The notes under the pieces are model-generated. The model was not told the origin of the DNA and ran no database searches. It was given only the letters and a program-made list of their open reading frames with translations. This document shows, in pieces, positions 36,220 to 46,307 of a stretch of DNA of 64,000 nt. Source of the DNA: Nostoc calcicola FACHB-3891 (lineage in GTDB: Bacteria > Cyanobacteriota > Cyanobacteriia > Cyanobacteriales > Nostocaceae); NCBI RefSeq assembly GCF_014697355.1, contig NZ_JACJRQ010000006.1, forward strand, positions 124,001 to 188,000, given 5' to 3'. The translations under genes were made by a program, and so were the position numbers. Position 1 is the stretch's first letter. Each line of letters starts with the position of its first letter.

Positions 36220-37022
36220 GTCTTCCTTTAGGTTGAGAAGATTAGGTCAGATTGTCTCATTGAAGTTGATTTCTGCATAATTTTCTTAAAGATTATTAGT
36301 AAATCTATTGCTATCTCAAGTAATAAAATTAACTTTACTAAGTAATATACAAAATGAAAAGACAATAGTGACACTGTTATGATATGCGTAAAATTACAGT
36401 TGCTATTAGATATAAATAAAGCTGAAATATCGATGATTTGTTACCCAGTTACTAACTCAGCAGTGGCTTATTGTATTGAAATAGCCAAATAACGGCTAAA
36501 AATATCAAGTTTTGATATACAAAAAAATTAAACTTAAGCCGTATTTATTGGTAGGTTTTTTACCTTTCAAGTGTGATAAAAATTTTTGTCAACTATATAA
36601 TCAATTAAAATAATTTGCTTTATTGAAGTTTTCTTTATAAGAAATACCAAAAAATACCGGAGTTAATTACGTAAACAAACAGTAATATTTATATCATCAG
36701 CTTGCTAATATACAGATGGAGCAGTCAAAAATATGGTAAATTATGATACTGAAACTGTCTGACTCAGTTTTCATTTGCGTTGCAGTTGGCATAGATGAAA
36801 ACTTCATCATTTTAGTGAGAAAAAGCTGATTTTAGCAAGGTCTCTGGCTATATCAACTAATCGATAGTACCTTAAGTTTCGCAAAAATATTTGGTAAAAA
36901 ATGCGAAAAGCATCAACCTCAGTTTGTAGATATAGATTGATCTACAAAAATGAGATGCACGTTTTAACTTAGCCCTCAAAAAGCCTGAATTTCAGCTTCT
37001 ACCATACCACCAAGCAGAATAT
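36220..37022. other. Long AT-rich intergenic region
   Basis: About 800 bp with no ORF of note and none of the dispersed heptamers. A short inverted repeat tgtagat/atctaca lies at about 36926-36947. It should contain divergent promoters for the DUF485/symporter pair and the M50 gene. Nothing else is recognisable. Confidence 0.5.
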
Positions 37023-37646
37023 ATGTTCATTGAAACACTATTCACAGAGCCGATTTATTTTTTCAGAATCATTATAATTGTCATATTTTCCATTACTTTG
37101 CACGAACTTGCTCACGGCTGGGCTGCTATGAGTCAGGGAGATAACACTCCACAAAAAACTGGTCATCTCACCCTTAATCCTGTAGTTCACATGGGCAAAG
37201 AATCAATCATCTTTCTGTGTCTCATGGGTATAGCTTGGGGACAAATGCCCGTCAACCCTTCTAAATTCCGCTCTCCCAAGCTAGGCAATATTTTGGTATC
37301 CGCAGCTGGACCATTATCAAATCTGACTTTAGGCATTCTATTTATTGCAGTGCTTAAACTTCTTGCTAACTTGAGCCTTCCAGGACTATTCAGTGTCGAA
37401 TTTCTTTACCTAGCGGCTCGAATAAATTTGATTTTATTTCTGTTTAATCTTTTGCCAATTCCACCACTTGATGGCTTTCATGTCTTCAGTGAAATTTTCC
37501 CTAAGTTAAAGCCATTAGAAAATACCCAATTCGGAATCTTTGCAATGATGCTTCTATTTATAATTCCTGAATTTGGGACGGGACTTAGTACCATTGCTGA
37601 TTTAGTTATCCGCTCAGCACTTGGGGTAGAGTCATTAAGTTTTTAG
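37023..37646 (+). CDS. Site-2 protease family (M50) membrane protein
   Basis: 207 residues, almost entirely membrane helices. H27, E28 and H31 (TLHELAHGW) form the zinc site, and NLLPIPPLDGFHVFSEI (about 141-157) gives the third ligand. It is a minimal M50 core without PDZ or CBS domains, like the compact Rip/FtsH-independent clade. A regulated intramembrane proteolysis role is inferred; the substrate is unknown. It is the second M50 protein in the window and is not closely related to the one at 9690. Confidence 0.9.
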   Translation: MFIETLFTEPIYFFRIIIIVIFSITLHELAHGWAAMSQGDNTPQKTGHLTLNPVVHMGKESIIFLCLMGIAWGQMPVNPSKFRSPKLGNILVSAAGPLSNLTLGILFIAVLKLLANLSLPGLFSVEFLYLAARINLILFLFNLLPIPPLDGFHVFSEIFPKLKPLENTQFGIFAMMLLFIIPEFGTGLSTIADLVIRSALGVESLSF

Positions 37647-38251
37647 TGAGGTGCCGTTGGCGAACGCGAGTGCGTGTCGCAGACAAGCCTCTCGAACGCG
37701 AGTGCGTCTTTGTTCGCGCAGCGTCTCCGAGAGAAGAAGGAAAAGAGAAGGCTTTACGCTGCGCTATCGCCGCGACATGTTGATGTAGGGTAGGTTACCA
37801 CCGTAGACATAGCTCTCAACCAACCAAAAGAGCGAATTTCTACAAAAATGGTGTTTCGTGCCTTATACCATTTTTCACAAGCTGTTCTCCGTGGTGATGC
37901 ACATGAGGCTGTTCCTTATCTTGTGGAACGTCAAAAGCTCTTTGGATTAGTTAAAGCAAGGCGTAAGCGTCAATGTCAAGGGTGACGCTTACACCGAACA
38001 AATTTGGGCTTTATCTTCTTAAGTTGACACCAATGAGCATTGCTAAACTCTTGACCTAGTAGTTCGCCAAGGGAACTTTGCTGGGTAAAGGGTAAGGGGT
38101 AAGGGGGAAAGGTTTTAAATCCCTTACCCTTTTCCCTTTCCCCTTTCCCCAGCCCTCACAAGCGCACTTTTGGGTTGCCAGACTACTAGTTTTGCTCAGA
38201 AAAAGTTATCTCTGCCGTTGTCTCAACAAGTATTCAAATGTGCTTGTGGTA
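37647..38251. repeat. Repeat-rich intergenic region
   Basis: gaacgcgagtgcgt occurs twice (about 37662 and 37694), next to gcgcagcgtctccgagag, a dispersed cyanobacterial repeat. A gggtaagggg/cccttaccc inverted repeat lies at about 38088-38150. A short open fragment is described separately at 37848. Confidence 0.6.
37848..37985 (+). pseudogene. Possible gene remnant (45 codons)
   Basis: A 45-codon frame with protein-like composition (FRALYHFSQAVLRGDAHEAV and then PYLVERQKLFGLVKARRKR) in an otherwise repeat-filled gap. It has no Shine-Dalgarno and no recognised family. It may be the tail of a lost gene. Confidence 0.3.
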
Positions 38252-38701
38252 TTAAGCTTCTGGAATTTGTTTACCGACAACTTGTGATTTAAGAGTAGTG
38301 ATTTCACTAGTTAACTCTTTCCTAGTTGAGGCTTTGAGTAAATAGCGGTAAACAAACCAAACAGAATAACCAATACCAATCAACTCAAAGGTAGGAGCTA
38401 CCAAGGGAATATCATTCAAAGCATCTAATACTGCCAAGAGTACTTTAACTCCAACAATTGCTCCGACAATTAAACCAATGGTAACTAGGGGCTGCTTATA
38501 TTGATTAAAGAAGCTTCCCACATATTCAGGCAATGTTGCTAAAAAGCTAGAAACTTGCTCTCCGTATTTTAGCCATTCATCTTGAGGCTGCGCGGGAGGC
38601 TGGAGTTTGGTTATGGTTCCCGCTTGGCTATTGATTTCTGGCACTGTAGCCTCTTTGGATGTGGTTTCCGTAAAATCTTGTTCTGGCATTTTCACTCCCA
38701 T
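38252..38701 (-). CDS. CAAD/CurT-type thylakoid curvature protein
   Basis: 149 residues. A polar N-terminus (to about 50) is followed by an amphipathic helix (YGEQVSSFLATLPEYVGSFFNQ), two closely spaced membrane helices (about 70-90 and 100-120) and a C-terminal charged helix (STRKELTSEITTLKSQV). This is the CAAD domain found in cyanobacterial CurT and plant CURT1, which bend thylakoid membranes. The start at 38701 gives MGVKMPEQ; the second ATG at 38689 (MPEQDF) is equally plausible. Confidence 0.85.
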   Translation of the reverse strand: MGVKMPEQDFTETTSKEATVPEINSQAGTITKLQPPAQPQDEWLKYGEQVSSFLATLPEYVGSFFNQYKQPLVTIGLIVGAIVGVKVLLAVLDALNDIPLVAPTFELIGIGYSVWFVYRYLLKASTRKELTSEITTLKSQVVGKQIPEA

Positions 38702-39446
38702 TAATTTGACAGTTGAGTTTTTCTAATCTGGATAATTACAACCAAAAGGCTGTTGATTAGCGAATGCATGAGTCCACCACTACAATTGGGTCAAGAGCAG
38801 AAAACGGTTTTAGTATCCTATAACCATAATTGCCCCGTAATATCTACTGCATCAACTACAAGGTAGAAAATCAGTGAGGGCATAGAACTCAGAAGACATC
38901 AGAATGTATTATAATCAGCTTTCTAAGTTGTATTTTTGCCATCAACTAAAATCCTCAGGTTGTAGATTATCTGATTCCGTGTCATTTGCTCATAATCGTA
39001 CTAAATCTCAGTACAAATCATGCAAAAATGAATCCACCTCTCATTTATATAAGCTTAAAAGCCGATTTTATCCGATATTAAAGCTATCTTAAGGCGGGAT
39101 GGTCAATAAACGCATTGGTATTGATATTAATACGTAATATAAGTTTTTCTGTGTTTACGTATACTAGACTTGGAAACTATCTTATGATGATGGGATTGGG
39201 GACTGGGGATTGGGGACTGGGGGCGGAAGATTAGCTAGAATTCAATTCCTAATCCCCAGTCCCTACTCCCTACTGCCTACCCCCCAATCCCCAATCCCCA
39301 GCATAAGCTTATCCTAATTATCTGGTGAGTAATGATTTGCTCTTGCTATAAAAGAGGATAATCTAGATGTTAATCACCGGTTAAAGTGGTTTGCACAAGC
39401 TAGACTGATTTGGTGATGTTTGCGGGAAGGCAAGGAGGTTTGAGAA
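38702..39446. other. Intergenic region with GGGGACT/GGGGATT heptamers
   Basis: At 39194-39302, ggggact/ggggatt heptamers face their complements (ccccagt/ccctact/ccccaat), the STRR1-type repeat of heterocystous cyanobacteria. The remainder is AT-rich. A 62-codon frame at 38904-39092 has no ribosome site or family resemblance and is not called. Confidence 0.7.
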
Positions 39447-41171
39447 ATGCCAACTCAAAAGCCAACCCCTATTGACAGCAGTTCAGAAAGCAAAAAAGTG
39501 TCAGCGTCAGAGCCATCAACAGACGAACTCCCGACCATAGAATTTCCCTCACAAGGGAAACTCAAAGCCAGTTCTTGGCGCATTCATCAAAAAATTGGCT
39601 ACGGCTACTTTGTAGCTATTGGAATTGGATTTTTTGGTTCACTGACTGGGTTGGTAATCGCCAACTATTACCGAGGAAGGGAAGTCAGGCAATTAAATCA
39701 AGCTCATGAACAAGGACAATTACTGAGTAATTATAAGGATGCAGTAGTAGGGGCACAATTGCATAGTTCTAACTTAGTTGCTGTGTTGGAAAATTCACAA
39801 CGGTTGGAAAGCAAAAAAGCTGATTTTCTCAAGAGTTTTGAAAAAGCTAAGCAACTAGAGTCAAAAATTAACGGATTTATTGACAGTAAACCTAAAAGAC
39901 TAGCTGCAACAAGTTCGACTTTACAGACGTTATTGCAGGATTATGAAACTAATTTAAAAGCTTATGTTGAGCAATTTGAGGCGGTTTTAGAGAAAATTGA
40001 TTCCCAGCCAGTAAAGCCCGAAGAGATTTCCTCAGCCCGATCGCAGTTATTAACAATTATGCGTAGTGATACAGCCATGCGGCTAGATCAGCTTTCGCAA
40101 AACTTGACTAATATCCTGCAAACTGCGGAAAATCAAGAGCAAGAAAGGCAAAAATCCTTTGAGGACGCAAAACTAGTTGAGCGATTCATCGTGATTGCGA
40201 GTATGCTGGTTTCCGTGGCGATCGCAGTTATTGTAGCTTGGCGGACTAGTCGAGCGATCGCTGAGCCAGTAATCGTTGTCACCCAAGTGGCTGAGCAAGT
40301 CGCAAGGAAATCTAATTTCGATTTGCGAGCTCCCATCACCACCGAAGATGAAATTGGTTTACTCGCCAAATCTCTGAATCGTTTGATTGAGGGAGTTTCT
40401 GAGCGAACTAAAGAATTACAACAAGCGAAAGAATTAGCTGAAGCTGCTAGCAAGGCAAAAAGCATATTTTTGGCAAATGTCAGCCATGAGTTACGCACAC
40501 CGTTAAATGCTGTGATTGGCTTGAGCCAACTTCTAGAAGACGATGCCACCGATCTTGGTTTATCGGCAGACTTTATCACAGACTTAGAAACAATTAACTC
40601 AGCCGGGAAACATCTACTGCACTTGATTAACGAAATCCTCGACTTGTCAAAAATTGAAGCGGGGAAAATGACTCTCTACCCAGAGACATTCGAGATTGCA
40701 ACGCTGATTCATAACGTTGTCCTCACAGTCAAATCAACTATAGAAAAAAATGCCAATGTCCTAGAAGTGAATTTTGACGAGCAACTTGGCACTATGTACG
40801 CCGATCAAACTCGGATGCGTCAGGTGTTATTAAATTTACTTAGCAATGCAGGTAAATTCACTACAAACGGCAAAGTTATTCTGACAGTCAAAAGAGAAAA
40901 AGACGACTTGAGGCCAGATGCTCCTTTGGGCAGCATTACTTTCACTGTCAGCGACACAGGCATAGGTATGTCTCACCGTCAACAGCAGCAATTATTTCAA
41001 CCTTTCACACAAGGAGATACATCGACTACGAAAAGATACGGTGGTACAGGACTGGGTTTGGCAATTAGCCGTCACTTCTGTCAGATGATGGGCGGGGAAA
41101 TTATTGTCAACAGTCAGCCGGGAGTTGGTTCTACTTTCACCATTCGTCTGCCGATGACAGTGCAGGAATAA
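39447..41171 (+). CDS. Membrane sensor histidine kinase (HAMP, HisKA, HATPase)
   Basis: 574 residues. Two membrane helices (about 52-74 and 246-266) bracket a helical periplasmic sensor domain of about 170 residues. A HAMP domain (about 268-325) and HisKA with the phospho-accepting H347 ([12 protein letters not shown]) follow. The ATPase domain shows N box [13 protein letters not shown]1 DTGIGMS and G2 GGTGLGLAI. It is a complete two-component kinase without receiver, but no response regulator gene is adjacent, so it is an orphan. A good Shine-Dalgarno (caaggaggt) precedes the ATG. Stimulus unknown. Confidence 0.94.
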   Translation: MPTQKPTPIDSSSESKKVSASEPSTDELPTIEFPSQGKLKASSWRIHQKIGYGYFVAIGIGFFGSLTGLVIANYYRGREVRQLNQAHEQGQLLSNYKDAVVGAQLHSSNLVAVLENSQRLESKKADFLKSFEKAKQLESKINGFIDSKPKRLAATSSTLQTLLQDYETNLKAYVEQFEAVLEKIDSQPVKPEEISSARSQLLTIMRSDTAMRLDQLSQNLTNILQTAENQEQERQKSFEDAKLVERFIVIASMLVSVAIAVIVAWRTSRAIAEPVIVVTQVAEQVARKSNFDLRAPITTEDEIGLLAKSLNRLIEGVSERTKELQQAKELAEAASKAKSIFLANVSHELRTPLNAVIGLSQLLEDDATDLGLSADFITDLETINSAGKHLLHLINEILDLSKIEAGKMTLYPETFEIATLIHNVVLTVKSTIEKNANVLEVNFDEQLGTMYADQTRMRQVLLNLLSNAGKFTTNGKVILTVKREKDDLRPDAPLGSITFTVSDTGIGMSHRQQQQLFQPFTQGDTSTTKRYGGTGLGLAISRHFCQMMGGEIIVNSQPGVGSTFTIRLPMTVQE

Positions 41172-41434
41172 TATCATGTCCGGTTGAATACTTGTAGTTA
41201 AGGCTGAGGCGGGGACGCGGGGACACGGAGACGCGAAGAATTTTGAATCTTCAATCCAAAATTTAAAATCTAAAATTCGGTGAAAGTGCGTTAGCGTTCG
41301 CGGAGCGTCTCGTAGAGAAGCTCGTCGTAGACATCGCCACTCATCGCTACTTACTGAGAAAATTATCCGTAATAGTGTAAAGATAACATGTATCTACCCT
41401 ACGGAATAGTTAAATCTTAGGTGGAGTAATACCT
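41172..41434. repeat. Dispersed repeats upstream of the conflict operon
   Basis: Contains ggcggggacgcggggacacg (about 41209), a caatccaaaatttaaaatct block (about 41251) and the gcggagcgtctcgtagagaa/cgtagacatcgcc phrase (about 41300-41338). Promoter sequences for the gene at 41435 probably lie after 41345. No gene. Confidence 0.6.
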
Positions 41435-41872
41435 GTGCCGATTATTAAAAGTACGAGCGAGGTTGAAGGACAGCGGGTTGAGATTTTTATTGAGGTAGAT
41501 CGAGAACCTGATGCAAATGTAAATAATGGATACGATCCCTATGGCAATACAAGAGACGGTTCTCGCCAAAGGGTTGCCCAAGCTGTCCAGGATGTGGGTG
41601 ATGTTTTTGGAGAGGGCATAAAGCTAGCACGTGAATGTGCTGCCAAAGCCATACAAAGTTTTCAACAAATGCATGAGGCTGCCAAGCCAGATGAATTAGA
41701 ACTGCAACTAGGTATCAAGGTTGGTTCTGAGGTGGGTGCAGTAATACCAGTAATAGCAAAAGCCAGTGGGGAAGCACAAATACAAGTCACGATGAAATGG
41801 AAACTCAAAGAAACTCCCCAACAATTAATAACTCAGGACACTTCTCAACAATCAGTAACTTCAGCACCTTAA
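41435..41872 (+). CDS. Trypco1-like (trypsin-co-occurring domain) protein
   Basis: 145 residues. The arrangement IEVDREPD...(variable)...ELELQLGIKVGSEVGAVIPVIAKASGEAQIQVTMKWK fits the Trypco1 domain (CU044_2847-type), a small beta-rich domain with a central helix. Family members occur next to trypsin-like, CHAT or NTPase conflict genes and are thought to act as adaptor or sensing components. The start is GTG at 41435, following taggtggagtaa. The gene precedes the MoxR gene by 318 bp of repeat-containing DNA, so membership in one transcript is uncertain, but all five genes face the same way. Confidence 0.72.
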   Translation: MPIIKSTSEVEGQRVEIFIEVDREPDANVNNGYDPYGNTRDGSRQRVAQAVQDVGDVFGEGIKLARECAAKAIQSFQQMHEAAKPDELELQLGIKVGSEVGAVIPVIAKASGEAQIQVTMKWKLKETPQQLITQDTSQQSVTSAP

Positions 41873-42190
41873 GTAAGTCGCCTGAAAAAATTAAAGGTTT
41901 GTAGTAAGCGCTTTAGCGCTGAAGTGCTTACTACGAGCTTTACTTTTCTTTCTAATACCAATTCTGTATGAAGATGCGCCAAACTATATGACAAACGTAG
42001 ACGCAAAGCGGCTTGCCACAGGCTACCGCAAAGCACGCAAAGAAAGAAAGAAGAAGCTAAGAAAATTTGGCGCAGCCTTACAAGGAAATGGTATAAATCT
42101 TCTGAATTCTGAATTCTGAATTCTTAATAGCAATACCAAATTGGCAGTAAAGGCTAATCCAAAATCTAAAATCTAAAATCCAAAATCGCT
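41873..42190. repeat. Dispersed repeats between the Trypco1-like and MoxR genes
   Basis: Holds a gtagtaagcgctttagcgct hairpin element with its complement agtgcttactac (41902-41932), acgcaaagc/cgcaaagaaag phrases, aattctga repeats (42103-42125) and tccaaaatctaaaatctaaa (about 42158). An internal promoter for the MoxR gene is possible. No gene. Confidence 0.65.
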
Positions 42191-43159
42191 ATGAGTGTGG
42201 AATCAATTTCGCCATTAGCTAAAATATTGCCTTATTCGCTGATTGTTGGTCAAAAACAGCTAAAACTGGCTTTGGAGTTGGCATATATCGCCCCACGCAT
42301 TGGTGGTGTGTTACTAAGCGGACAACGAGGAACTGGTAAATCTACGGCTGTACGGGCTTTTACTCAGATGATGTACGGTAAACTCCCGGTTACTTTACCA
42401 ATTAATGCTACAGAAGATCGAGTAGTTGGGGGTTGGCAAATTGATAAATTAATGCAAAGCGAGCTCAAACCCCAACCAGGATTGCTCACAGATGCAGATG
42501 GCAGCTTACTTTATATTGATGAGGTGAATCTACTTGATGACCATATCGTGAATATTATTCTCGATGTCACTTCCACAGGAATCCTAGAGGTGCAACGAGA
42601 TGGTCAAGATAAACAACTGCCGGTTTCCTTTACCCTCGTGGGAACGATGAACCCAGAAGAAGGGGGACTGCGACCGCAGTTACTAGACCGTTTTGGTTTA
42701 ATGGTCAGCGTTACAGCAGAAGCTAATGAAGATGAACGAGTAAAAATTCTGCAAACGGTTTTAGAGTTCGATGGAGCAGTAACTGAATTAAAATCCGGTA
42801 AATCTTCATCTTATATTAATGACGCTTTAGAAGAAGATCAAAAACGCAAGGATGTATTGCAAACTGCCAAGGATAAGTTTTCGTCGGTTAAAATTCCTGA
42901 AAACATTGCGAGAAACTGCGTCAAGTTAGCAGCAGCTGTTAAAGCCGAAGGTAACCGTGGTGACTATACTATAGCTTTGGCTGCTCGTGCCTATGCAGCG
43001 CTTGAGGATGTGGAAGAAGTAACAAACGAACATGTGGCAACTGTGGTTCAGATGGCGCTTCAGCATCGTCACCCCGAAGGCCTCCAAAACAGTCAGATGC
43101 TGTGGAATGAAAAATATCAGCAGATTGTAAGAGATATTTTAGATCTGGAAGGTGACTGA
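42191..43159 (+). CDS. MoxR/ChlI-like AAA+ ATPase of a conflict system
   Basis: 322 residues. Walker A SGQRGTGKS (43-51), Walker B LLYIDEVNLL with D110/E111, arginine finger region QLLDRFGL (R167) and sensor-2-like GNRGD near 255. The helix-2 insert ATEDRVVGGWQIDKLM and overall order place it with the MoxR/ChlI clade. In conflict systems such ATPases act as chaperone-like motors with a vWA partner. Despite the resemblance to Mg-chelatase ChlI, the surrounding genes argue against a chlorophyll role. It overlaps the next gene by 8 bp, indicating translational coupling. Confidence 0.9.
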   Translation: MSVESISPLAKILPYSLIVGQKQLKLALELAYIAPRIGGVLLSGQRGTGKSTAVRAFTQMMYGKLPVTLPINATEDRVVGGWQIDKLMQSELKPQPGLLTDADGSLLYIDEVNLLDDHIVNIILDVTSTGILEVQRDGQDKQLPVSFTLVGTMNPEEGGLRPQLLDRFGLMVSVTAEANEDERVKILQTVLEFDGAVTELKSGKSSSYINDALEEDQKRKDVLQTAKDKFSSVKIPENIARNCVKLAAAVKAEGNRGDYTIALAARAYAALEDVEEVTNEHVATVVQMALQHRHPEGLQNSQMLWNEKYQQIVRDILDLEGD

Positions 43160-45017
43160 GTTGGCAGAATCATTTCGACTCAGTTTGGATGACTCATTTA
43201 CGCGATCGCTTGCCTGTGCTGCCATCACTCCAGGTTTGCGAAGTATTCTGCTGTTTGATAGCTCTTTAGAAGTGTTGCAGCTGGCTGCTCAAATCACAGC
43301 CGACATGCTGGAGGTTGTTGGTTATCCAGTGAAAACTGTATATCTCAACAGCTTTGAGTCTGAAGAAAACCTCTGGGGTAGCTGGCAGTTAGGCGCTCAA
43401 TCAGAAAAACAGGCCTTGCAATGGAAACCGGGTTTGCTAACAAATGATTCCCAACTTTGCTTGGCGATAATTCCAGACTTGACTAAGCTGAGTCTCGCAG
43501 CAGCACGAGCTTGTGTGGTGCTAATGGGAGCAGATGTGGCACATTTGGAACGTCACGGACAGCAAAGCCAATTCCAACCGAATATTTGTTGGTTGGCGGG
43601 TTGTGCTACTGGCGAAGTGGGAATGGTTTCTCCACACTTGTTAGACAGATTTGCTCTGCGGTTAAAAGGACAGATAAGGAAGACGACGGATAGGGCAAAG
43701 GAAATTCTGGAATTGATTGATGACGAAGGATTAGAAAAAGCCAAGAAACCTGAATCTTTACCAATTGAAATTAGCGACAAACTCAAAAAAGGTCTGCAAC
43801 ATCATCCTCAGATTTCCCCGAAAGCCATAGCCAGGATACTGAATTACACCTCACAACCGGAAATTTATCCACGCAGAGAAATTGCTTTAGCGCGATTGTC
43901 TTTGGCAAATGTGCGGCTAGAGGGTGGAGATGAAATGGGCGCAAATCATGTAGATATTGCTGCTCGAATGATTGGTTTGGAACCTATTAGCGAACCGATA
44001 AAAGAAACACCAAATCCGATTCCTGAACTTCCCCCAGAACCCACGCCTAAAGAAAAAAAACCACCATCAGAAAAGGAAAATTCACAACTCCCACGTACAA
44101 CACAGAAGACATCTGAGCTTGTGTATCAGCCAGATAAACCTGAGGCTTTATCATCAATACCCCTGAAGTTGACTTCTAAGCTAGAAAATCCTTATCCAGA
44201 GGATACCGCTACTGTTGAACGGGAGGTAGATTCACTAAGGTTGCCTATGAGGCGTTTCCGGTCGAAGGCTGCGCCTAGAGGTTCGATTATAGGCGTAGAA
44301 AAGGCGAAAACTCTGCAAGACATAGCATTAGTGCCTACATTGTTGGAAGCGGCAAAATATCAGCCAATTCGCCGTAAAAATGAAACTACGAGCGAAAAAT
44401 CGTTACTGTTATTGTCTCCTACAGATTTTTATTCTTATCGGCGATCGCCTGTAGCAGAGCAAATGCTGATGCTAGTACTCGATTATACCAGCTTAAAAGA
44501 TTGCGACTGGCAAGAACAATTATTGCCCTACCTCAGTTGGGCGTATGTAGAGAGGGCTAGTGTGTGCTTAATCCAGGTGGGGGCGGCAAATGCCAGCAAT
44601 TTGTTACAAGCTGAGCGCATCATGGCACACAATATACTTGTGCCTCGGATTAATGCGGGACTAGAAGCAGGACGGGGTAAAGCAACTCCCCTTGCTCATG
44701 GTTTGCAATTAGGGTTGCAGACCCTACGCCATGCACTGCAACACGGGCGTAGTGCAGTACAGGAGGCGGTACTGGTGGTAATTAGTGACGGGCGGGGGAA
44801 TGTACCACTAGACGGTTCTATTAAAAAGCCTGTGGGACGTAAAGGCGTGGAAGATGCTTTTGAGCAAGCTGAAAGTATCGGGAAATTGGATAGAGTCAAG
44901 GCGGTTTTGCTGAATCCCCAGCCCAAACAATATGCAGATTTGCCCTTAGAACTAGCCGAAAAAATGGGTGCATCGGTAATTGCGATTCCACGACTGGGGA
45001 TAGTGGAGGAGGAATGA
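43152..45017 (+). CDS. Degenerate AAA+ plus vWA protein (ChlD-like partner)
   Basis: 621 residues. Residues 1-270 follow the AAA+ fold of the previous protein (SWQLGAQSEKQALQWKPGLL, SPHLLDRFALRL) but lack Walker A (FDSSLEVLQ in its place) and the Walker B acidic pair, so this half is probably a non-hydrolysing scaffold. A Pro/Glu/Lys-rich linker (about 285-360) leads to a vWA domain (about 436-618). Its MIDAS is partial: D444 and T446 remain of DxSxS, the last Ser is L448, T512 (ATPL) and D546 (ISDGRGN) are kept. The GTG start at 43152 overlaps the MoxR gene; TTG 43161 is an alternative. Its stop overlaps the CHAT gene start (ATGA). Confidence 0.88.
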   Translation: MTELAESFRLSLDDSFTRSLACAAITPGLRSILLFDSSLEVLQLAAQITADMLEVVGYPVKTVYLNSFESEENLWGSWQLGAQSEKQALQWKPGLLTNDSQLCLAIIPDLTKLSLAAARACVVLMGADVAHLERHGQQSQFQPNICWLAGCATGEVGMVSPHLLDRFALRLKGQIRKTTDRAKEILELIDDEGLEKAKKPESLPIEISDKLKKGLQHHPQISPKAIARILNYTSQPEIYPRREIALARLSLANVRLEGGDEMGANHVDIAARMIGLEPISEPIKETPNPIPELPPEPTPKEKKPPSEKENSQLPRTTQKTSELVYQPDKPEALSSIPLKLTSKLENPYPEDTATVEREVDSLRLPMRRFRSKAAPRGSIIGVEKAKTLQDIALVPTLLEAAKYQPIRRKNETTSEKSLLLLSPTDFYSYRRSPVAEQMLMLVLDYTSLKDCDWQEQLLPYLSWAYVERASVCLIQVGAANASNLLQAERIMAHNILVPRINAGLEAGRGKATPLAHGLQLGLQTLRHALQHGRSAVQEAVLVVISDGRGNVPLDGSIKKPVGRKGVEDAFEQAESIGKLDRVKAVLLNPQPKQYADLPLELAEKMGASVIAIPRLGIVEEE

Positions 45018-46303
45018 TGGCTGAGAAACCAAAGTCTTTGATTCAAAGAGCGATCGCTTCACCAAAACTTTCGAGTCGAACTAAAGAATTACCTTTTGAA
45101 GCTTCAGAGACAGTAAAGTTAACACCAACTACGCCGTCGATACCAAAAGGTACAGAAATTGTAACAGAACGAGAATTACCTGAGGCTAAGAAACTTTACA
45201 TCACAATCAAGCCACCAGCAAATGTGGCAATTTTACATATTTCTGAATATGGGGAAAATAAATATAGTGTCTGGGGAGGTCATTTATACAAAAAACTAGA
45301 CCGAACTGACCCAGAAAATAAACCTGAGCTTTCTTTAGGAAAGCAAGTAACAGAGAAAGTTTATCCCGACGAAATTAAAAAACGGATGAAGAATTTTTCC
45401 CATGTAAATCTTGAGCTTCGTAAGTGGATAAAGGATCTAAGGAATGAATTTGGCGAACATTTATGTTTAGTAATAGCTGACCACACAGATTTTGAAATTC
45501 CTTGGGAGATGTTAGAATTATCGCCTTATCAATCGCCACATCAATACATAGGTGCTTTAATTACAACAGTTCGTTGGCGAAAAGTTATTAGCATTGTTAA
45601 TGATAATTATATTGAGTTGAACTTTAAAGCAGATATGTCCTGTGGTAAAACAGTTGCCTATGTACTCGATACAGAATTAGAAGGAGCAAAAGATGAACTT
45701 CAAACTTTAACAAAATTGCAAGGAACAATCTACAAAAGCAGTGAAGATAATAGTATATATAAATTCCATACTCATTTACAATACGATTATGCTGACCATA
45801 GTTTTGTTTATATCTCTTGTCATGGAACCATTAAAAATAACCCGAAGGAAATGGCTCTGGGATCGGGTTCAAAAGAGAATCAACAGTTAAACTTAGAAGC
45901 TTTAAGTAAGTTTCCACTAAATCTGGTTCAACAATCTCAAGGAATTGTCTTTATTAATGCTTGTCATTCTGCTCGTGAGCAAATCGATCCTGTTATTCGC
46001 CACAGCTATCGTATGGGTTTTGTAGAACTTTTTTTAGCTCAAGGGGCGCGGGGTGTAATTGGTACATTAGCTGCTGTGGGTGACATTTATGCAGCGGAAT
46101 TTGCTTGTGAGTTAATTAAAGAATCTTTAACTTTGCCTCAGCTTTCCGTTGCTGCAATACTAAAAAAGCTACGGTTAAAGGCAGTAGAAAATTTAGGCGA
46201 TAACCCAACTGAAAAACAGCTTTTATCTTTAATATACAGATTTATGTATGTATACTATGGCAATCCAATGACTGTACTCCGGCTCACCCGACAAGGAGAA
46301 TAG
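45014..46303 (+). CDS. CHAT-domain (caspase-like) protease
   Basis: 429 residues. A variable N-terminal region (about 1-130) is followed by a CHAT domain: IPWEMLELS (162-170), then the catalytic dyad H270 (FVYISCHG) and C317 (FINACHSA), and GARGVIGTL (344-351). The catalytic pair is intact, so an active caspase-family cysteine peptidase is expected. CHAT proteases are effectors in conflict and cell-death systems. The ATG at 45014 overlaps the vWA gene by 4 bp, and the ATPase gene starts 4 bp after its stop, so the four genes form a tight operon. The substrate is unknown. Confidence 0.92.
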   Translation: MMAEKPKSLIQRAIASPKLSSRTKELPFEASETVKLTPTTPSIPKGTEIVTERELPEAKKLYITIKPPANVAILHISEYGENKYSVWGGHLYKKLDRTDPENKPELSLGKQVTEKVYPDEIKKRMKNFSHVNLELRKWIKDLRNEFGEHLCLVIADHTDFEIPWEMLELSPYQSPHQYIGALITTVRWRKVISIVNDNYIELNFKADMSCGKTVAYVLDTELEGAKDELQTLTKLQGTIYKSSEDNSIYKFHTHLQYDYADHSFVYISCHGTIKNNPKEMALGSGSKENQQLNLEALSKFPLNLVQQSQGIVFINACHSAREQIDPVIRHSYRMGFVELFLAQGARGVIGTLAAVGDIYAAEFACELIKESLTLPQLSVAAILKKLRLKAVENLGDNPTEKQLLSLIYRFMYVYYGNPMTVLRLTRQGE

Positions 46304-46307
46304 CCTG

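Noticed and set aside
38904..39092. 62-codon plus-strand ORF
   Set aside because: No ribosome site, no domain, basic Ser/Lys/Tyr-rich composition typical of AT-rich non-coding DNA.
42191..45017. Annotation as Mg-chelatase ChlI/ChlD because chlM is nearby
   Set aside because: The vWA protein lacks the final MIDAS serine and the genes are fused into an operon with CHAT and STAND-like proteins; no ChlH is present. The chlM proximity is likely chance.
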